From Streptomyces sp. ITFR-21 (GTDB lineage: Bacteria > Actinomycetota > Actinomycetes > Streptomycetales > Streptomycetaceae), in the NCBI RefSeq assembly GCF_031844685.1, contig NZ_CP134605.1, positions 1,459,501-1,523,500 of the forward strand: a stretch of DNA of 64,000 nucleotides, given 5' to 3'. Shown here in pieces: positions 40,801 to 49,184 of the stretch. The translations under genes were made by a program, and so were the position numbers. Position 1 is the stretch's first letter, and each line of letters opens with the position of its first letter. The notes beneath the pieces are model-generated. The model worked only from the letters and a program-made list of their open reading frames with translations. It did not search any database and was not told where the DNA came from.

Positions 40801-41036
40801 GTGACCAGGGTGTCCAGCAGCGTCCGCCGCTCCCCCGCCTCCAGCGCCTCGGCCAGCCGTACCAGCCCGCGCAGCGCCTGGTCCGGGTCCGCGGTGCCCC
40901 CGAGCGCCTCCAGCAGCACCGGGTCCCCCCGGACCTCGCTCAGCGCGTCGGCCGCCAGCAGCCGCTCGGCACCGCCCGCGTCGGTGAACCCATGCCGCAG
41001 CAGCCGGCTGAACGTACTGCTCCGGCGCCCCTGCAT
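37818..41036 (-). CDS. glnE: Bifunctional glutamine-synthetase adenylyl-transferase/removase
   Basis: GlnE adenylylates and deadenylylates type I glutamine synthetase, tuning GlnA to nitrogen status. The protein has 1,072 residues with two nucleotidyltransferase domains: the N-terminal one with GGRELNYVSDVDVIFVAEQP and the C-terminal one with FGGREMGYGSDADVLFVHEP, each carrying the paired Asp residues, and PVDANLRPEGKNGPLVRTLS / LVDADLRPEGKSGPLVRSLA after them. The N-terminal domain is interrupted by an acidic Asp-Pro-rich insert at about residues 218-280, which makes it longer than the roughly 1,000 residues I expect. Its substrate glnA is at 2311; a GlnA2-type gene lies next upstream. Confidence 0.95.
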   Translation of the reverse strand: MQGRRSSTFSRLLRHGFTDAGGAERLLAADALSEVRGDPVLLEALGGTADPDQALRGLVRLAEALEAGERRTLLDTLVTGKPLRDRLLGVLGASEALGDHLARHPADWHALVTYESTDLHPGVADFEHGLAGADDPDRLRAAYRRCLLGIAARDVCGTSDLVRTAAELADLATATLRAALAIAAAEQPADAAACRLAVIAMGKCGGRELNYVSDVDVIFVAEQPADPGPDPGPAADPDHGPDPAADSDPDPVLTPEPVPDRVADPDPALTCVPAPGAANGVRRDGEAPRDESGAVRAATRLAARMMRICSDTTAEGTIWPVDANLRPEGKNGPLVRTLSSHLAYYRRWAKTWEFQALLKARPVAGDADLGAAYLAAVGPMVWQAAEREHFVADVQQMRRRVVDNIPAAQVDRELKLGPGGLRDVEFAVQLLQLVHGRTDASLRSGTTLTALAELAAGGYVGRADAASLDAAYRFLRLMEHRIQLHRMRRTHLVPDRQSDLRRLGRSLGLRADPVAELNREWKRHAMEVRRLHEKLFYRPLLDAVAQLGSDDTRLSADAARQRLQALGYADPAAAVRHLEALASGVSRKAAIQRTLLPVLLGWFADSADPDAGLLGFRKVSDALGTTPWYLRLLRDEGAAAQRLARVLSSGRFAPDLLMRAPEAVALLGSAGGLAPRDHAALDQELTAAVGRAETAEQAITVVRGVRRRELFRTAAADLIDTYGDDPSETSAPVARSVDGARVLDAAALVDRVGTAIFGLTSATLAGALRTAVYSATGNDTRPLPTRFAVIGMGRFGGREMGYGSDADVLFVHEPYEGADMAEAARAALAVADELRRLLQIPTPDPPLLVDADLRPEGKSGPLVRSLASYAAYYQRWSLVWESQALLRATPVAGDRDLGERFVELIDPLRYPSGGLGDEAVREIRRLKARMESERIPRGADRTTHAKLGRGGLSDVEWTVQLLQLRHAYRLPSLRTTGTRQALVAARDEGLIDPVDAAVLDEAWVLATRVRNAVMLVRGRPGDAFPGDSRELAAVARYLGHPPGHAGDMLDDYRRRTRRARAVVERLFYAYEG

Positions 41037-41467
41037 CAGCCCTCCCGGCGGTCCGGCGGTAGATCACCACCACCGTCGAGCGTAGCCCTCCGGGCGCCAC
41101 CCCCGAAGCACCCTCCACCGAATGCGGGCGTCGCGGTCCGCCGCGCCCAGGTGCCGGCGGGCGCCGGTGGGCCCGCCGAGGCGCCGCGACGGCGCGATCC
41201 CCCGCGGCGCGGAGCGGCGGTGACGAACCCGCAGCCGCCGAGGGCACCCCGGAGCCCCCCCCACCCCCACGGCAGCGGCAGCGGCACGGGGCCCGGAGGC
41301 CGGCCGGACCGGCGGAGGGAGCAGGAGGGCACCGCGTTCCCGGGCCACCCCGGTGGAGCGTTCGCGCGGCGTTCACCCGGGGCCGCCTCACCCCGTACCC
41401 GAAGCGACCTTGCGTTTGGCATATCCACCGCACGACGTAAGGTCCCCCCTCCGCACCGGAGGTAGCC
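41037..41467. other. 431-bp intergenic region, divergent promoters
   Basis: Between the glnE start and the broken phosphoesterase. GC-rich, without a supported gene. GCGTTTGGCATATCC near 41410 is the only AT-richer patch and probably the upstream region of the phosphoesterase gene. Confidence 0.4.
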
Positions 41468-41772
41468 GTGCCCCGCCGCACCCGTATCCGTAGCACCGTG
41501 ATGTCCGCCGCCGGCCTGGTCGCCGCCTCCGCCGGCCTGTGGACCGGGCTCGGCGGCGACGGGCACGCGGCCGGCGCCGTGCCGACGCCCGACCACACCC
41601 TGGTGGCCGTCCTGGAGAACCACGCCTGCGACCAGGTCATCGGCAGCTCCGGCGCCCGTACCTCAGCTCCCTTGCCACCGGCGGCGCCGACCTGACCCAG
41701 AGCCACGCCATCACCCGCCCGAGCCAGCCGAACCACTACGCCCTGTTTCCCGGCTCCACGCAGGGCGTCACC
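41468..41772 (+). pseudogene. Frameshifted and truncated phosphoesterase/acid phosphatase gene
   Basis: The first frame encodes a Tat/Sec-type signal (MPRRTRIRSTVMSAAGLVAA) and the family start VPTPDHTLVAVLENHACDQV then IGSSGA. At about 41660 the reading frame shifts, and the plus-1 frame continues YLSSLATGGADLTQSHAITR followed by PSQPNHYALFPGSTQGVT, exactly the next conserved block of PF04185 phosphoesterases. After VTSV (about 41772) homology stops, so most of the gene is gone. It is probably a non-functional remnant; a sequencing error could explain the frameshift but not the truncation. Confidence 0.8.
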
Positions 41773-42140
41773 TCGGTCACCCTTGTCAGGCAGAGGACCG
41801 GTTCGCCGGGAGCGAGGGTCAAAGCGCGGGGGGCGCTCCGTGTCGTCGGGCATCCTCGCGTGGACCTTCTCGTGGACGCGGCGGGCAACGCGGCCCATAG
41901 CCGATCGGCGGCCGCGTGCCCCGGGGGTGCGCGCACAGTGGTGACGGCCGGGCGCGGCGGGGTGTGGAGCGCGGGCGCGGGTACGAGGGCGCCGGGTCGG
42001 CGCCGGACGGCCTGCGGGCGGCCCGAGGAGGGTGGGTCCGGGAGCGGTGGGCCCCGGAGGGGTGAACGCCTCCGGGCCGGCGGTGCACTGCCGCCGGCCC
42101 GGTCCGGCCCGCACAGCCGTGAAGGGGGTCTGACCGGGCC

Positions 42141-43502
42141 CTACAGGTTCGGCAGGTTCTTGCGGAGCTCGAAGGCCGTGACCTCGGAGCGGTACTCCTC
42201 CCACTCCTGCTTCTTGTTGCGGAGGAAGAAGTCGTAGACGTGTTCGCCCAGGGTCTCGGCGACGAGTTCGCTGCGCTGCATGAGGTCGATGGCCTCGCCG
42301 AGGTTCTGCGGGAGGGGTTCGATGCCGAGGGCGCGGCGTTCGGCGTCGGTGAGGGCCCAGACGTCGTCGTCGGCGCCGGGGGGGAGTTCGTAGCCGTCCT
42401 GGATGCCCTTCATGCCGGCGGCCAGCAGGACGGCGTAGGCGAGATAGGGGTTGGCGCCGGAGTCGAGGGAGCGGACCTCGACGCGGGTGGAGCCGGTCTT
42501 GCCGGGCTTGTACATGGGGACCCGGATGAGGGCCGAGCGGTTGTTGTGGCCCCAGCAGATGTACGAGGGGGCCTCGCCGCCGGCGCCCGCGGTGCGCTGC
42601 GAGCCACCCCAGATCCGCTTGTAGGAGTTGACCCACTGGTTGGTGACCGCGGAGATCTCCCCGGCGTGCCGGAGCAGGCCGGCGATGAAGGAGCGGCCGA
42701 CCTTGGAGAGCTGGTACTCGGAGCCGGACTCGTAGAAGGCGTTGCGGTCGCCCTCGAAGAGCGACAGGTGGGAGTGCATGCCCGAGCCGGGGAACTCCGA
42801 GAACGGCTTCGGCATGAAGGTGGCGTGCACGCCCTGCTCCAGCGCGACCTGCTTCATCACCAGCCGGAAGGTCATGATGTTGTCGGCGGTGGAGAGCGCG
42901 TCGGCGTACCGGAGGTCGATCTCCTGCTGGCCGGGGGCGCCTTCGTGGTGGGAGAACTCCACCGAGATGCCCATCGACTCCAGCATGGTGATCGCGGTGC
43001 GCCGGAAGTCCATGCCGACGTTCTGCGGGGTGTGGTCGAAGTAGCCGGAGTTGTCCGCCGGCGTCGGCCGGCCGCCGTCCAGCGGCTTGTCCTTCAGCAG
43101 GTAGAACTCGATCTCGGGGTGGGTGTAGAAGGTGAAGCCGAGATCGGAGGTCTTGGCCAGCGCGCGCTTGAGGACGTAGCGCGGGTCGGCGTAGGACGGG
43201 GAGCCGTCGGGCATCAGGATGTCGCAGAACATCCGGGCGGTGCCGGGGGCCTCGGCGCGCCAGGGCAGCACCTGGAAGGTTCCCGGGTCGGGCTTGGCGA
43301 TCATGTCGGATTCGTACACCCGGGCGAAGCCCTCGATGGCGGAGCCGTCGAAGCCGATGCCCTCGTCGAACGCCTGCTCAAGCTCGGCGGGGGCCACCGC
43401 GACGGACTTCAGATAGCCGAGTACGTCGGTGAACCACAGCCGAACGAAGCGGATGTCCCGCTCTTCCAGGGTGCGGAGCACAAACTCCTGCTGCTTGTCC
43501 AT
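42141..43502 (-). CDS. glnA2: GlnA2-type glutamine synthetase-like protein (gamma-glutamylpolyamine synthetase candidate)
   Basis: A 453-residue type I-like protein: MDKQQEFVLRTLEERDIRFV, IGFDGSAIEGFARVYESDM, THPEIEFYLLKDKPLDG, HHEGAPGQQEIDLRYADALS, NNRSALIRVP and the tail NKKQEWEEYRSEVTAFELRK. In Streptomyces the close relative GlnA2 joins glutamate to polyamines such as putrescine rather than making glutamine; I assign this by resemblance. AAGGA is spaced 8 bp from the ATG at 43502, which is preferred over the ATG at 43511. I see no adenylylation-site NLYDLP-like segment. Confidence 0.85.
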   Translation of the reverse strand: MDKQQEFVLRTLEERDIRFVRLWFTDVLGYLKSVAVAPAELEQAFDEGIGFDGSAIEGFARVYESDMIAKPDPGTFQVLPWRAEAPGTARMFCDILMPDGSPSYADPRYVLKRALAKTSDLGFTFYTHPEIEFYLLKDKPLDGGRPTPADNSGYFDHTPQNVGMDFRRTAITMLESMGISVEFSHHEGAPGQQEIDLRYADALSTADNIMTFRLVMKQVALEQGVHATFMPKPFSEFPGSGMHSHLSLFEGDRNAFYESGSEYQLSKVGRSFIAGLLRHAGEISAVTNQWVNSYKRIWGGSQRTAGAGGEAPSYICWGHNNRSALIRVPMYKPGKTGSTRVEVRSLDSGANPYLAYAVLLAAGMKGIQDGYELPPGADDDVWALTDAERRALGIEPLPQNLGEAIDLMQRSELVAETLGEHVYDFFLRNKKQEWEEYRSEVTAFELRKNLPNL

Positions 43503-43807
43503 ACCATCCATCCTTGCCGGTCAGGCGGTCCCCGGCGCGGGCGGCAACGGGGATCAGGAGCATTGCACCACACGGTTTCGGGTGCGTTGCAGGTACCACT
43601 CACTCCCCATACTGCACGTCGCCGGGGCTGAGCCGAAGACGGCGAGGGCGGCGGTCTCCGCGGCGCCCACGTGCCGGACGGCGGCCACCCGTGAGGGGAA
43701 CCGCCGTCCGAGGCAAAACGAGGGGAACCGAGGAGAAACGATGTGCGGGGGTGTCCAGCGGAGAAGGACGCAGTGGAGCGGGGCGGAACAGAAGGGAATC
43801 CCCGGTG
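43503..43807. other. 305-bp intergenic region, no gene seen
   Basis: Contains the upstream region of the GlnA2-type gene, GCACCACACGGTTTCGGGTG near 43564. Nothing else supported. Confidence 0.4.
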
Positions 43808-44943
43808 CTACGAGGGATAGACCACGAAGTCCGAGATCTGCCCGGCGGGCCATCCGGTGTTGCCGGTGATGGTCAGCCGCACGTAGCGCTGCGAAATCGC
43901 CGGGAAGGTGATCTGCACGTCGTTACCCGTGCTCGGGTTGAAGGTGTGGCCGGGCGACCCTGTGCCAGGTTGCCACTGGCCGGCGTGGTCGGAGGCGTCG
44001 TCGTGCCGCCGGTGCCGCCGCCCGTGGTGCCGCCGGACGAGCCGGAGCCCGGCTGCGGCCAGGCGCCGCAGTTGCCCCAGGTGCCGTCCCAACCGCTGTT
44101 GCCGGTGCCCTTGTTGATGGTGAAGGCGGGCAGGCCGGCCGGGCAGGGGCAGTTGTAGACGCCGGTCGCGCCGGTGCTGATGGCCGTCACGTGGCTGAAG
44201 CTCGCCGACCCGGGGGTCTCGGCCTGGACCACCACGGTGCCGGTGCCGGACGCGGTCGCGCCGCTGACCGTGACGCCGCCGACCGTGACGCCGCCGACGG
44301 TGTAGCCGTGGCCGCCGCCCGAGACGAACTCGAAGTCGCCGTACGGGCTGTCGACGAGCTTGGTGTTGCTGATCTGGATGCTGTTGTCGATGGCGTAGTC
44401 GTAGGAGTCGACCCGCAGCGCGCCCGTCGGTTTCCCGCCGGCGTCGGCGCCGGCGGTGACCACCGAGACCGAGTTCGCGGGCTGCGCCGCGGCGGCCGCG
44501 ACCTGCTCGAAGTCGGCGACGTCGATGGTGGCGGAACCGGTGTCGCCGATGTCCAGCTGAAACTTGACCTTCGCCCCCGCGGCCGGGTTCTGGCCGAGTT
44601 GTATACGGGAGTCGTCGAAGAAATGGTGTGTTTTCGACCCGGCGGTCCAGCCGGGGCCCCCGTACGAGTACTGGGCGGTGACCGGCAGCTTCTGGCCGAT
44701 CTTGGCGCCGTTGACGTAGACGGACGCGGTGCCGGAGGCACCGCGCGGCAGGTTGTAGGCCACGTCGACGGCGTTGGCCGCCTTGGCAGGCGTGAACTCG
44801 GCGTACTGCCCCTGGCCGCCGAGGGTGACCGCGCGACGGCCCGACGCCTCGGAGGCGACCGTGGACTGCTTGTAGTCAGGGCCGATGACCGACCCGTTGG
44901 TGGCCGTGGCGAGCCAGACCGTTGAGCGACGGCTGGTGTCCAT
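43808..44943 (-). pseudogene. Decayed alpha-1,3-glucanase-like (CBM-containing) gene
   Basis: The first frame from 44943 encodes NGSVIGPDYKQSTVASEASG, RRAVTLGGQGQYAEFTPAKA, an N-terminal CBM-type domain I associate with Streptomyces GH55/GH87-like glucanases, but it lacks a signal peptide and passes directly from PANSVSVVTAGADAGG into the end of a beta-helix domain, so the catalytic core appears deleted. Near 43950 the frame breaks inside the terminal carbohydrate-binding domain (GNLAQG...): the following frame resumes HTFNPSTGNDVQITFPAISQ and NTGWPAGQISDFVVYPS, omitting about 70 residues compared with the paralogue at 26288. Two deletions and a frameshift mark it as a remnant. The intact gene may have been a target of MalR-type regulation. 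Confidence 0.75.
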
Positions 44944-45032
44944 GGGGCGTGGGGTGTCCCTTCCGGCGTGTGTCGCTTGAGCTGCCAGGTACCCTACGGA
45001 TGACGAACATGGCACAGCAATATCTCGATCGG

Positions 45033-45107
45033 ATTTCGCAAAAATTTGACGACTTGCAGAGATCTCGCAAAATGACTGCAAGAAACTTGCGTCTCCTGTA
45101 CTAGAAT
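45033..45107 (+). promoter_or_regulatory. malR promoter/operator region
   Basis: ATTTCGCAAA (45033-45042), CTCGCAAAA (45064-45072) and a perfect interrupted palindrome GCAAG-AAA-CTTGC (45078-45090) precede a -10-like TAGAAT (45102-45107), so the malR transcript would begin at or near the ATG at 45115. The palindrome is of the LacI/MalR operator type, implying autorepression. It also lies upstream of the divergent glucanase remnant. Confidence 0.7.
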
Positions 45108-45114
45108 CGACGCC

Positions 45115-46143
45115 ATGACACGACGACTTGCCGAGGTGGCAAAGAAGGTCGGGGTGAGCGAGGCCACCGTCAGCCGAGTGCTGAACGGGAAGCCTGGAGT
45201 CTCCGACGCGACACGGGCCGCCGTCCTTACCGCCCTTGACGTGCTCGGATACGAACGGCCCACCCAGCTGCGCGGGGAACGCGCCCGGCTGGTCGGCATG
45301 GTCATGCCCGAGCTGCAGAACCCGATCTTCCCCGCTTTCGCAGAGGTCGTCGGGGGTGCGCTGGCCCAGCAGGGATTCACTCCGGTGCTGTGCACCCAGA
45401 CCGCCGGCGGCGTCTCGGAGGCCGACTACGTGGAGCTGCTGCTGCAGCAGCACGTGTCGGGGGTGGTCTTCTTCGGCGGTCTCTACGCCCAGGCCGAGTC
45501 CCCGCACGACCACTACGCGCGGCTGGCCGAGCGCAACCTGCCGACCGTACTGATGAACGCCGCCATCGACCATCTGGACTTCCCGCGGGTCTCCTGCGAC
45601 GACGCGGTGGCGGTGGAGCAGGCGATGAACCACCTGATGTCGCTCGGCCACCAGCGGATCGCGCTGGTGCTCGGCCCGCCCGACCACGTACCGTCACGGC
45701 GCAAGCTGGCCGCCGCCCGCCGGGTGGACCCCTCGGTCACCGTCGAGCACGCGCTGTTCACCCTGGAAGGCGGGCAGGCGGCCGCCAGCCGGCTGCTGAC
45801 CCGCGGCATCACCGCCTTCATCTGCGCCTCGGACCTGCTGGCGCTGGGCTGCATCCGGGCCGCCCGGCGGCGCCGGCTGTCGGTGCCGGAGGACGTGTCG
45901 GTGATCGGTTACGACGACTCGTCGCTGATGAACTGCACCGAGCCGCCGCTGACCACCGTCCGGCAGCCGATCGAGGCGATGGGCCGGGCCGCGGTGGACC
46001 TGCTGGCCGGGGAGATCAGCGGCGCCAAGGTCGACCACGACGAGCTGTTCTTCGAGCCGGAGCTGGTCGTCCGCGGTTCCACCGGACCGGCGCCGCACAC
46101 CACCCGCATCCCGCACCCGGAGAGCCGGGCGGCGACCGCCTGA
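45115..46143 (+). CDS. malR: LacI-family regulator, MalR-type
   Basis: A 342-residue LacI-family repressor: HTH and hinge RRLAEVAKKVGVSEATVSRV followed by LNGKPGVSDATRAAVLTALD, then a periplasmic-binding-like sensor domain ending PLTTVRQPIEAMGRAAVDLL. It lies directly upstream of malE in the same direction, the arrangement of MalR in Streptomyces. Related operator-like sequences occur in its own promoter (45033-45090) and that of malE (46536-46551). The inducer is likely a maltodextrin by context. Confidence 0.88.
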   Translation: MTRRLAEVAKKVGVSEATVSRVLNGKPGVSDATRAAVLTALDVLGYERPTQLRGERARLVGMVMPELQNPIFPAFAEVVGGALAQQGFTPVLCTQTAGGVSEADYVELLLQQHVSGVVFFGGLYAQAESPHDHYARLAERNLPTVLMNAAIDHLDFPRVSCDDAVAVEQAMNHLMSLGHQRIALVLGPPDHVPSRRKLAAARRVDPSVTVEHALFTLEGGQAAASRLLTRGITAFICASDLLALGCIRAARRRRLSVPEDVSVIGYDDSSLMNCTEPPLTTVRQPIEAMGRAAVDLLAGEISGAKVDHDELFFEPELVVRGSTGPAPHTTRIPHPESRAATA

Positions 46144-46395
46144 CCCTACCGCGCGACCCGCCCGGGGCGCCGCCGCCCACCTGTCCGGCGACCGCCCCGG
46201 GACACCGCGCACCGCCTCCGCACCACCTGCGCGCCACCCCGCCGCACCACCGTCCCGCGACCGTCGGGGCACCTCCGCGAGTCGGCCCCGCGACCACCCG
46301 GGACGCCGCCGCACGTCCGCTCGGCGACCGCTTCGGGGGTCGCGCAAGTCATGCACAGCCGCGGCACCCGCGGCTGACACCCGCGCAGCGTGCAC

Positions 46396-46430
46396 GCCGG
46401 GGCAGGGAAGGGTTCCCTGCCCCGGCTTCG
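46396..46430 (+). terminator. malR terminator
   Basis: GCCGGGGCAGGGAA (46396-46409) and TTCCCTGCCCCGGC (46413-46426) form a perfect 14-bp stem with a 3-nt loop followed by TTCG. It separates malR from malEFG, so malE has its own promoter in 46431-46704. The rest of the 561-bp gap 46144-46704 holds no gene. Confidence 0.8.
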
Positions 46431-46535
46431 TCGCTCCAGGGGCCCACAGGGGCCGCTGAGGGCCGTAACTAGCCCACGACGGGCCGTGGTGCGTGATGAC
46501 CGTTACGCCGCTCAGCGTCGTGACCAAGTCGTGTC

Positions 46536-46570
46536 TTTGCGAAATTCGCGCGACATCTTGCGGACATCTA
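46536..46570 (+). promoter_or_regulatory. malE operator candidate
   Basis: TTTGCGAAAT (46536-46545) is the exact reverse complement of ATTTCGCAAA in the malR promoter. It is part of the palindrome GCGAA-A-TTCGC (46539-46549) and is followed by ATCTTGCGG (46555-46563). MalR binding is inferred. Confidence 0.65.
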
Positions 46571-46704
46571 TCGGGTTAAGTACGTTGAGCCAACCCGGGA
46601 CGGCGGCGCAGACCTGCGCCGGACATCATGGGCACCATGTGCCACGGGGGTCCCAGATCGCAGTCCAACGACGCGCAGTGGTTCAGGGGAAGGGTAAGAA
46701 GAGG

Positions 46705-48117
46705 ATGAGTAAAAACGCCTACCGCAGACTGGTGGCATTCGCACTGGTCGCCGGTATCGGCTTGACCGGCGCCGCTTGTTCCAGCGACAACGACAACAGC
46801 GGCGGCGGGAGCAAGCCGAGCGCATCGGCCGGCTCGAGCGCCGGCACCCCCTTGGACCCGAAGACCAAGGTGACCATCAGCGTCGACTGCGAGCCGCCGA
46901 CCACCAAGCCGGCCGAGCGCAAGGAATGGATCGACGACGTCGCCGAGTTCAACAAGACGTACCCGAACGTCACGGTGAACAGCAAGGACGCCTTCCCCTG
47001 CGAGGACCCGGCGAAGTTCACCGCCCAGCTCCAGGCCGGCAGTGAGACCGACGCGTTCTACACGTACATGACCGACCTCCAGCAGGTGCTGGACGCCGGC
47101 CAGGCCGCCGACATCAGCGACTACGTCAACGCCAAGACCATCCCGGCCCTGAACGACATCGACCCCGGCGTGCTCAACGTCCTCAAGGACGGCGGCAAGC
47201 TCTACGGTCTGCCCACCTCGAACTACCAGATGGGTCTGATCTACAACCGGAAGATCTTCCAGGAGGCCGGGCTCGATCCCAACAAGCCGCCGACCACCTG
47301 GGACGAGATCCGCACCGACGCGAAGACCATCCAGGACAAGCTGGGCGGCAAGGGCATCAACGGCTTCATGGAGAACGCCGGCGGCAACCAGGGCGGTTGG
47401 CACCTGGTGTCGGAGATGTTCGGTGTCGGCAGCAAGGCCGTGAACGACGACGGCAGCAAGGCCGCGTTCAACAACGACCAGACCAAGTCGATCCTCACCA
47501 CGCTGCAGCAGATGCGCTGGACCGACAAGAGCCTGCCCGCCACCCCGGGTCTGCAGTGGGGTGACGTCCAGAAGGCGATGGGCACCGGCAAGATCGGCAT
47601 GTACGTCGGCGCCCCCGACGACGTGACGCTGGTCGTCCAGCAGTACAAGGCCGACTACAAGGACCTGGGCATGGCGCCGATCCCCGGCGGCCAGACCTCG
47701 CTCTTCGGCGGCAACGACTACATGTTCAAGAAGAGCGCCTCGCCGGACCAGATCAAGGCCGGCATCGCCTGGATCAACTTCAAGTACCTGACGCTCGGCA
47801 AGGGCCAGTTCGACTACGCCCGCAGCAAGGCGGACGGTCTGCCCGTGGGCCTGCCGGAGCCGTTCTTCTTCACCGGCGCCTCCAAGGACCAGGACAACAC
47901 CCTGAAGGCCGCCAGTGCCACCATCCCGGTCGACAACTTCAAGACCTACGTCGACGCGCAGGTGCCGGTGCTCCCCGAGCCGCCGAACGCGCAGAAGATC
48001 TACACCGTGCTCGACACCGTGATGTCCGGCGTGCTGACCAACAAGAGCGCCGACATCGACAAGCTGCTCTCCACCGCGGAGACGCAGGTCAACTCGCTGC
48101 TGGCGGCCAGCCAGTAA
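46705..48117 (+). CDS. malE: Maltose/maltodextrin ABC transporter substrate-binding lipoprotein
   Basis: A 470-residue extracellular sugar-binding lipoprotein. The signal peptide ends in a lipobox-like LTGAAC (Cys25), then a Ser/Gly linker and a type-1 solute-binding domain (KEWIDDVAEFNKTYPNVTVN, NYQMGLIYNRKIFQEAGLDP, DYMFKKSASPDQIKAGIAWI). The ATG at 46705 follows AAGAAGAGG. It is the first gene of the malEFG-glucosidase cluster and binds maltodextrins by context. The longer open frame to 46390 is not used. Confidence 0.9.
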   Translation: MSKNAYRRLVAFALVAGIGLTGAACSSDNDNSGGGSKPSASAGSSAGTPLDPKTKVTISVDCEPPTTKPAERKEWIDDVAEFNKTYPNVTVNSKDAFPCEDPAKFTAQLQAGSETDAFYTYMTDLQQVLDAGQAADISDYVNAKTIPALNDIDPGVLNVLKDGGKLYGLPTSNYQMGLIYNRKIFQEAGLDPNKPPTTWDEIRTDAKTIQDKLGGKGINGFMENAGGNQGGWHLVSEMFGVGSKAVNDDGSKAAFNNDQTKSILTTLQQMRWTDKSLPATPGLQWGDVQKAMGTGKIGMYVGAPDDVTLVVQQYKADYKDLGMAPIPGGQTSLFGGNDYMFKKSASPDQIKAGIAWINFKYLTLGKGQFDYARSKADGLPVGLPEPFFFTGASKDQDNTLKAASATIPVDNFKTYVDAQVPVLPEPPNAQKIYTVLDTVMSGVLTNKSADIDKLLSTAETQVNSLLAASQ

Positions 48118-48128
48118 CAGCTCAGCCC

Positions 48129-48159
48129 AGCGGGGGCCGGTCGGCGACCGGCCCCCGCT
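48129..48159 (+). terminator. Intercistronic hairpin between malE and malF
   Basis: AGCGGGGGCCGGTC (48129-48142) and GACCGGCCCCCGCT (48146-48159) make a perfect 14-bp stem with a 3-nt loop and no T-run. It likely protects the malE mRNA end or partly attenuates transcription into malFG, giving more binding protein than permease. Confidence 0.75.
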
Positions 48160-48216
48160 CCGGCGGCATCGGGCCTAGCCCTGCCAGGCATCCACATTCA
48201 GTCGCGAGGAGCACCC

Positions 48217-49170
48217 ATGGCGGCGACGACCGTCCCCGAGAAACTGACCAAGCGCCACGCCGGGCGCCCCTCCGGTCCCGCCGGCGGTGTGGGCCACGAC
48301 GGCTTGAGCCGCAAAGTCCGGCAGAATCTGCAGGCCCATGGGTTCCTCATCGGCGCGGTCCTCTGCTTCCTGATGTTCTCGTGGTATCCGATGATCCGCG
48401 AGTTCATCATGAGCTTCCAGGAGACCAGGCGCGGCGAGACGACGTGGGTGGGCTGGAAGAACCTCGACCGCGTCTACCACGACCCGTACTTCTGGACCGC
48501 CTGGAAGAACACCGCGGAGTTCACCGGCATGGCGCTGGTGATCGGCTTCGCGGTGCCGTTCGTGATAGCCATCGTGCTCAACGAGCTCAAGCACGCGCAG
48601 GCGTACCTGCGCATTCTGGTCTATCTCCCGGTGATGCTCCCGCCGGTGGCCGGGGTGCTGCTGTTCAAGTACTTCTACAACCCGGACTACGGGCTGTTCA
48701 ACCACGTCCTGAAGACGCTCCATCTGCCGACATCGCAGTTCCTGGACTCCTCCAGCACCGCGATGATCTCGGTGGTCGTCGCGGCCACCTGGATGAACCT
48801 CGGCAGCGCCACCCTGATCTACCTGGCCGCGCTGCAGAACATCCCCGGCGAGCTGTACGAGGCCGCCGACCTGGACGGCGCCGGGCTGCTGAGCAAGATC
48901 TGGCACGTCACCATCCCGCAGACCCGCATGGTGCTCTCGCTCATGCTGCTGCTCCAGATCGTGGCGACCATGCAGGAGTTCACCAACGTCTTCCTGCTGA
49001 CCGGCGGAAACGGACCGGAGAACTCCACGATGACGGTGGTGTACATGGTCTACCAGTACGCCTTCCGCTACAACAACTTCGGAAGCGCCGCGGCGCTGGG
49101 CCTCTTTCTGCTGCTGGTACTCGCCGTGTTCTCGGGCGTGTACACACGGCTTAGCCGGAACAGCGACTAG
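48217..49170 (+). CDS. malF: Maltose ABC transporter permease, MalF type
   Basis: A 317-residue inner-membrane permease with six hydrophobic segments and the ABC-permease EAA-like loop (ELYEAADLDGAGLLSKIWHV). The start is the ATG at 48217 behind CGAGGAGCACCC (GAGGAG). Its stop is 14 bp before malG. It forms the translocation channel with MalG and an ATPase that is not encoded in this cluster; in Streptomyces a shared MsiK supplies it. Confidence 0.92.
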   Translation: MAATTVPEKLTKRHAGRPSGPAGGVGHDGLSRKVRQNLQAHGFLIGAVLCFLMFSWYPMIREFIMSFQETRRGETTWVGWKNLDRVYHDPYFWTAWKNTAEFTGMALVIGFAVPFVIAIVLNELKHAQAYLRILVYLPVMLPPVAGVLLFKYFYNPDYGLFNHVLKTLHLPTSQFLDSSSTAMISVVVAATWMNLGSATLIYLAALQNIPGELYEAADLDGAGLLSKIWHVTIPQTRMVLSLMLLLQIVATMQEFTNVFLLTGGNGPENSTMTVVYMVYQYAFRYNNFGSAAALGLFLLLVLAVFSGVYTRLSRNSD

Positions 49171-49184
49171 GACGGACAAGGATC

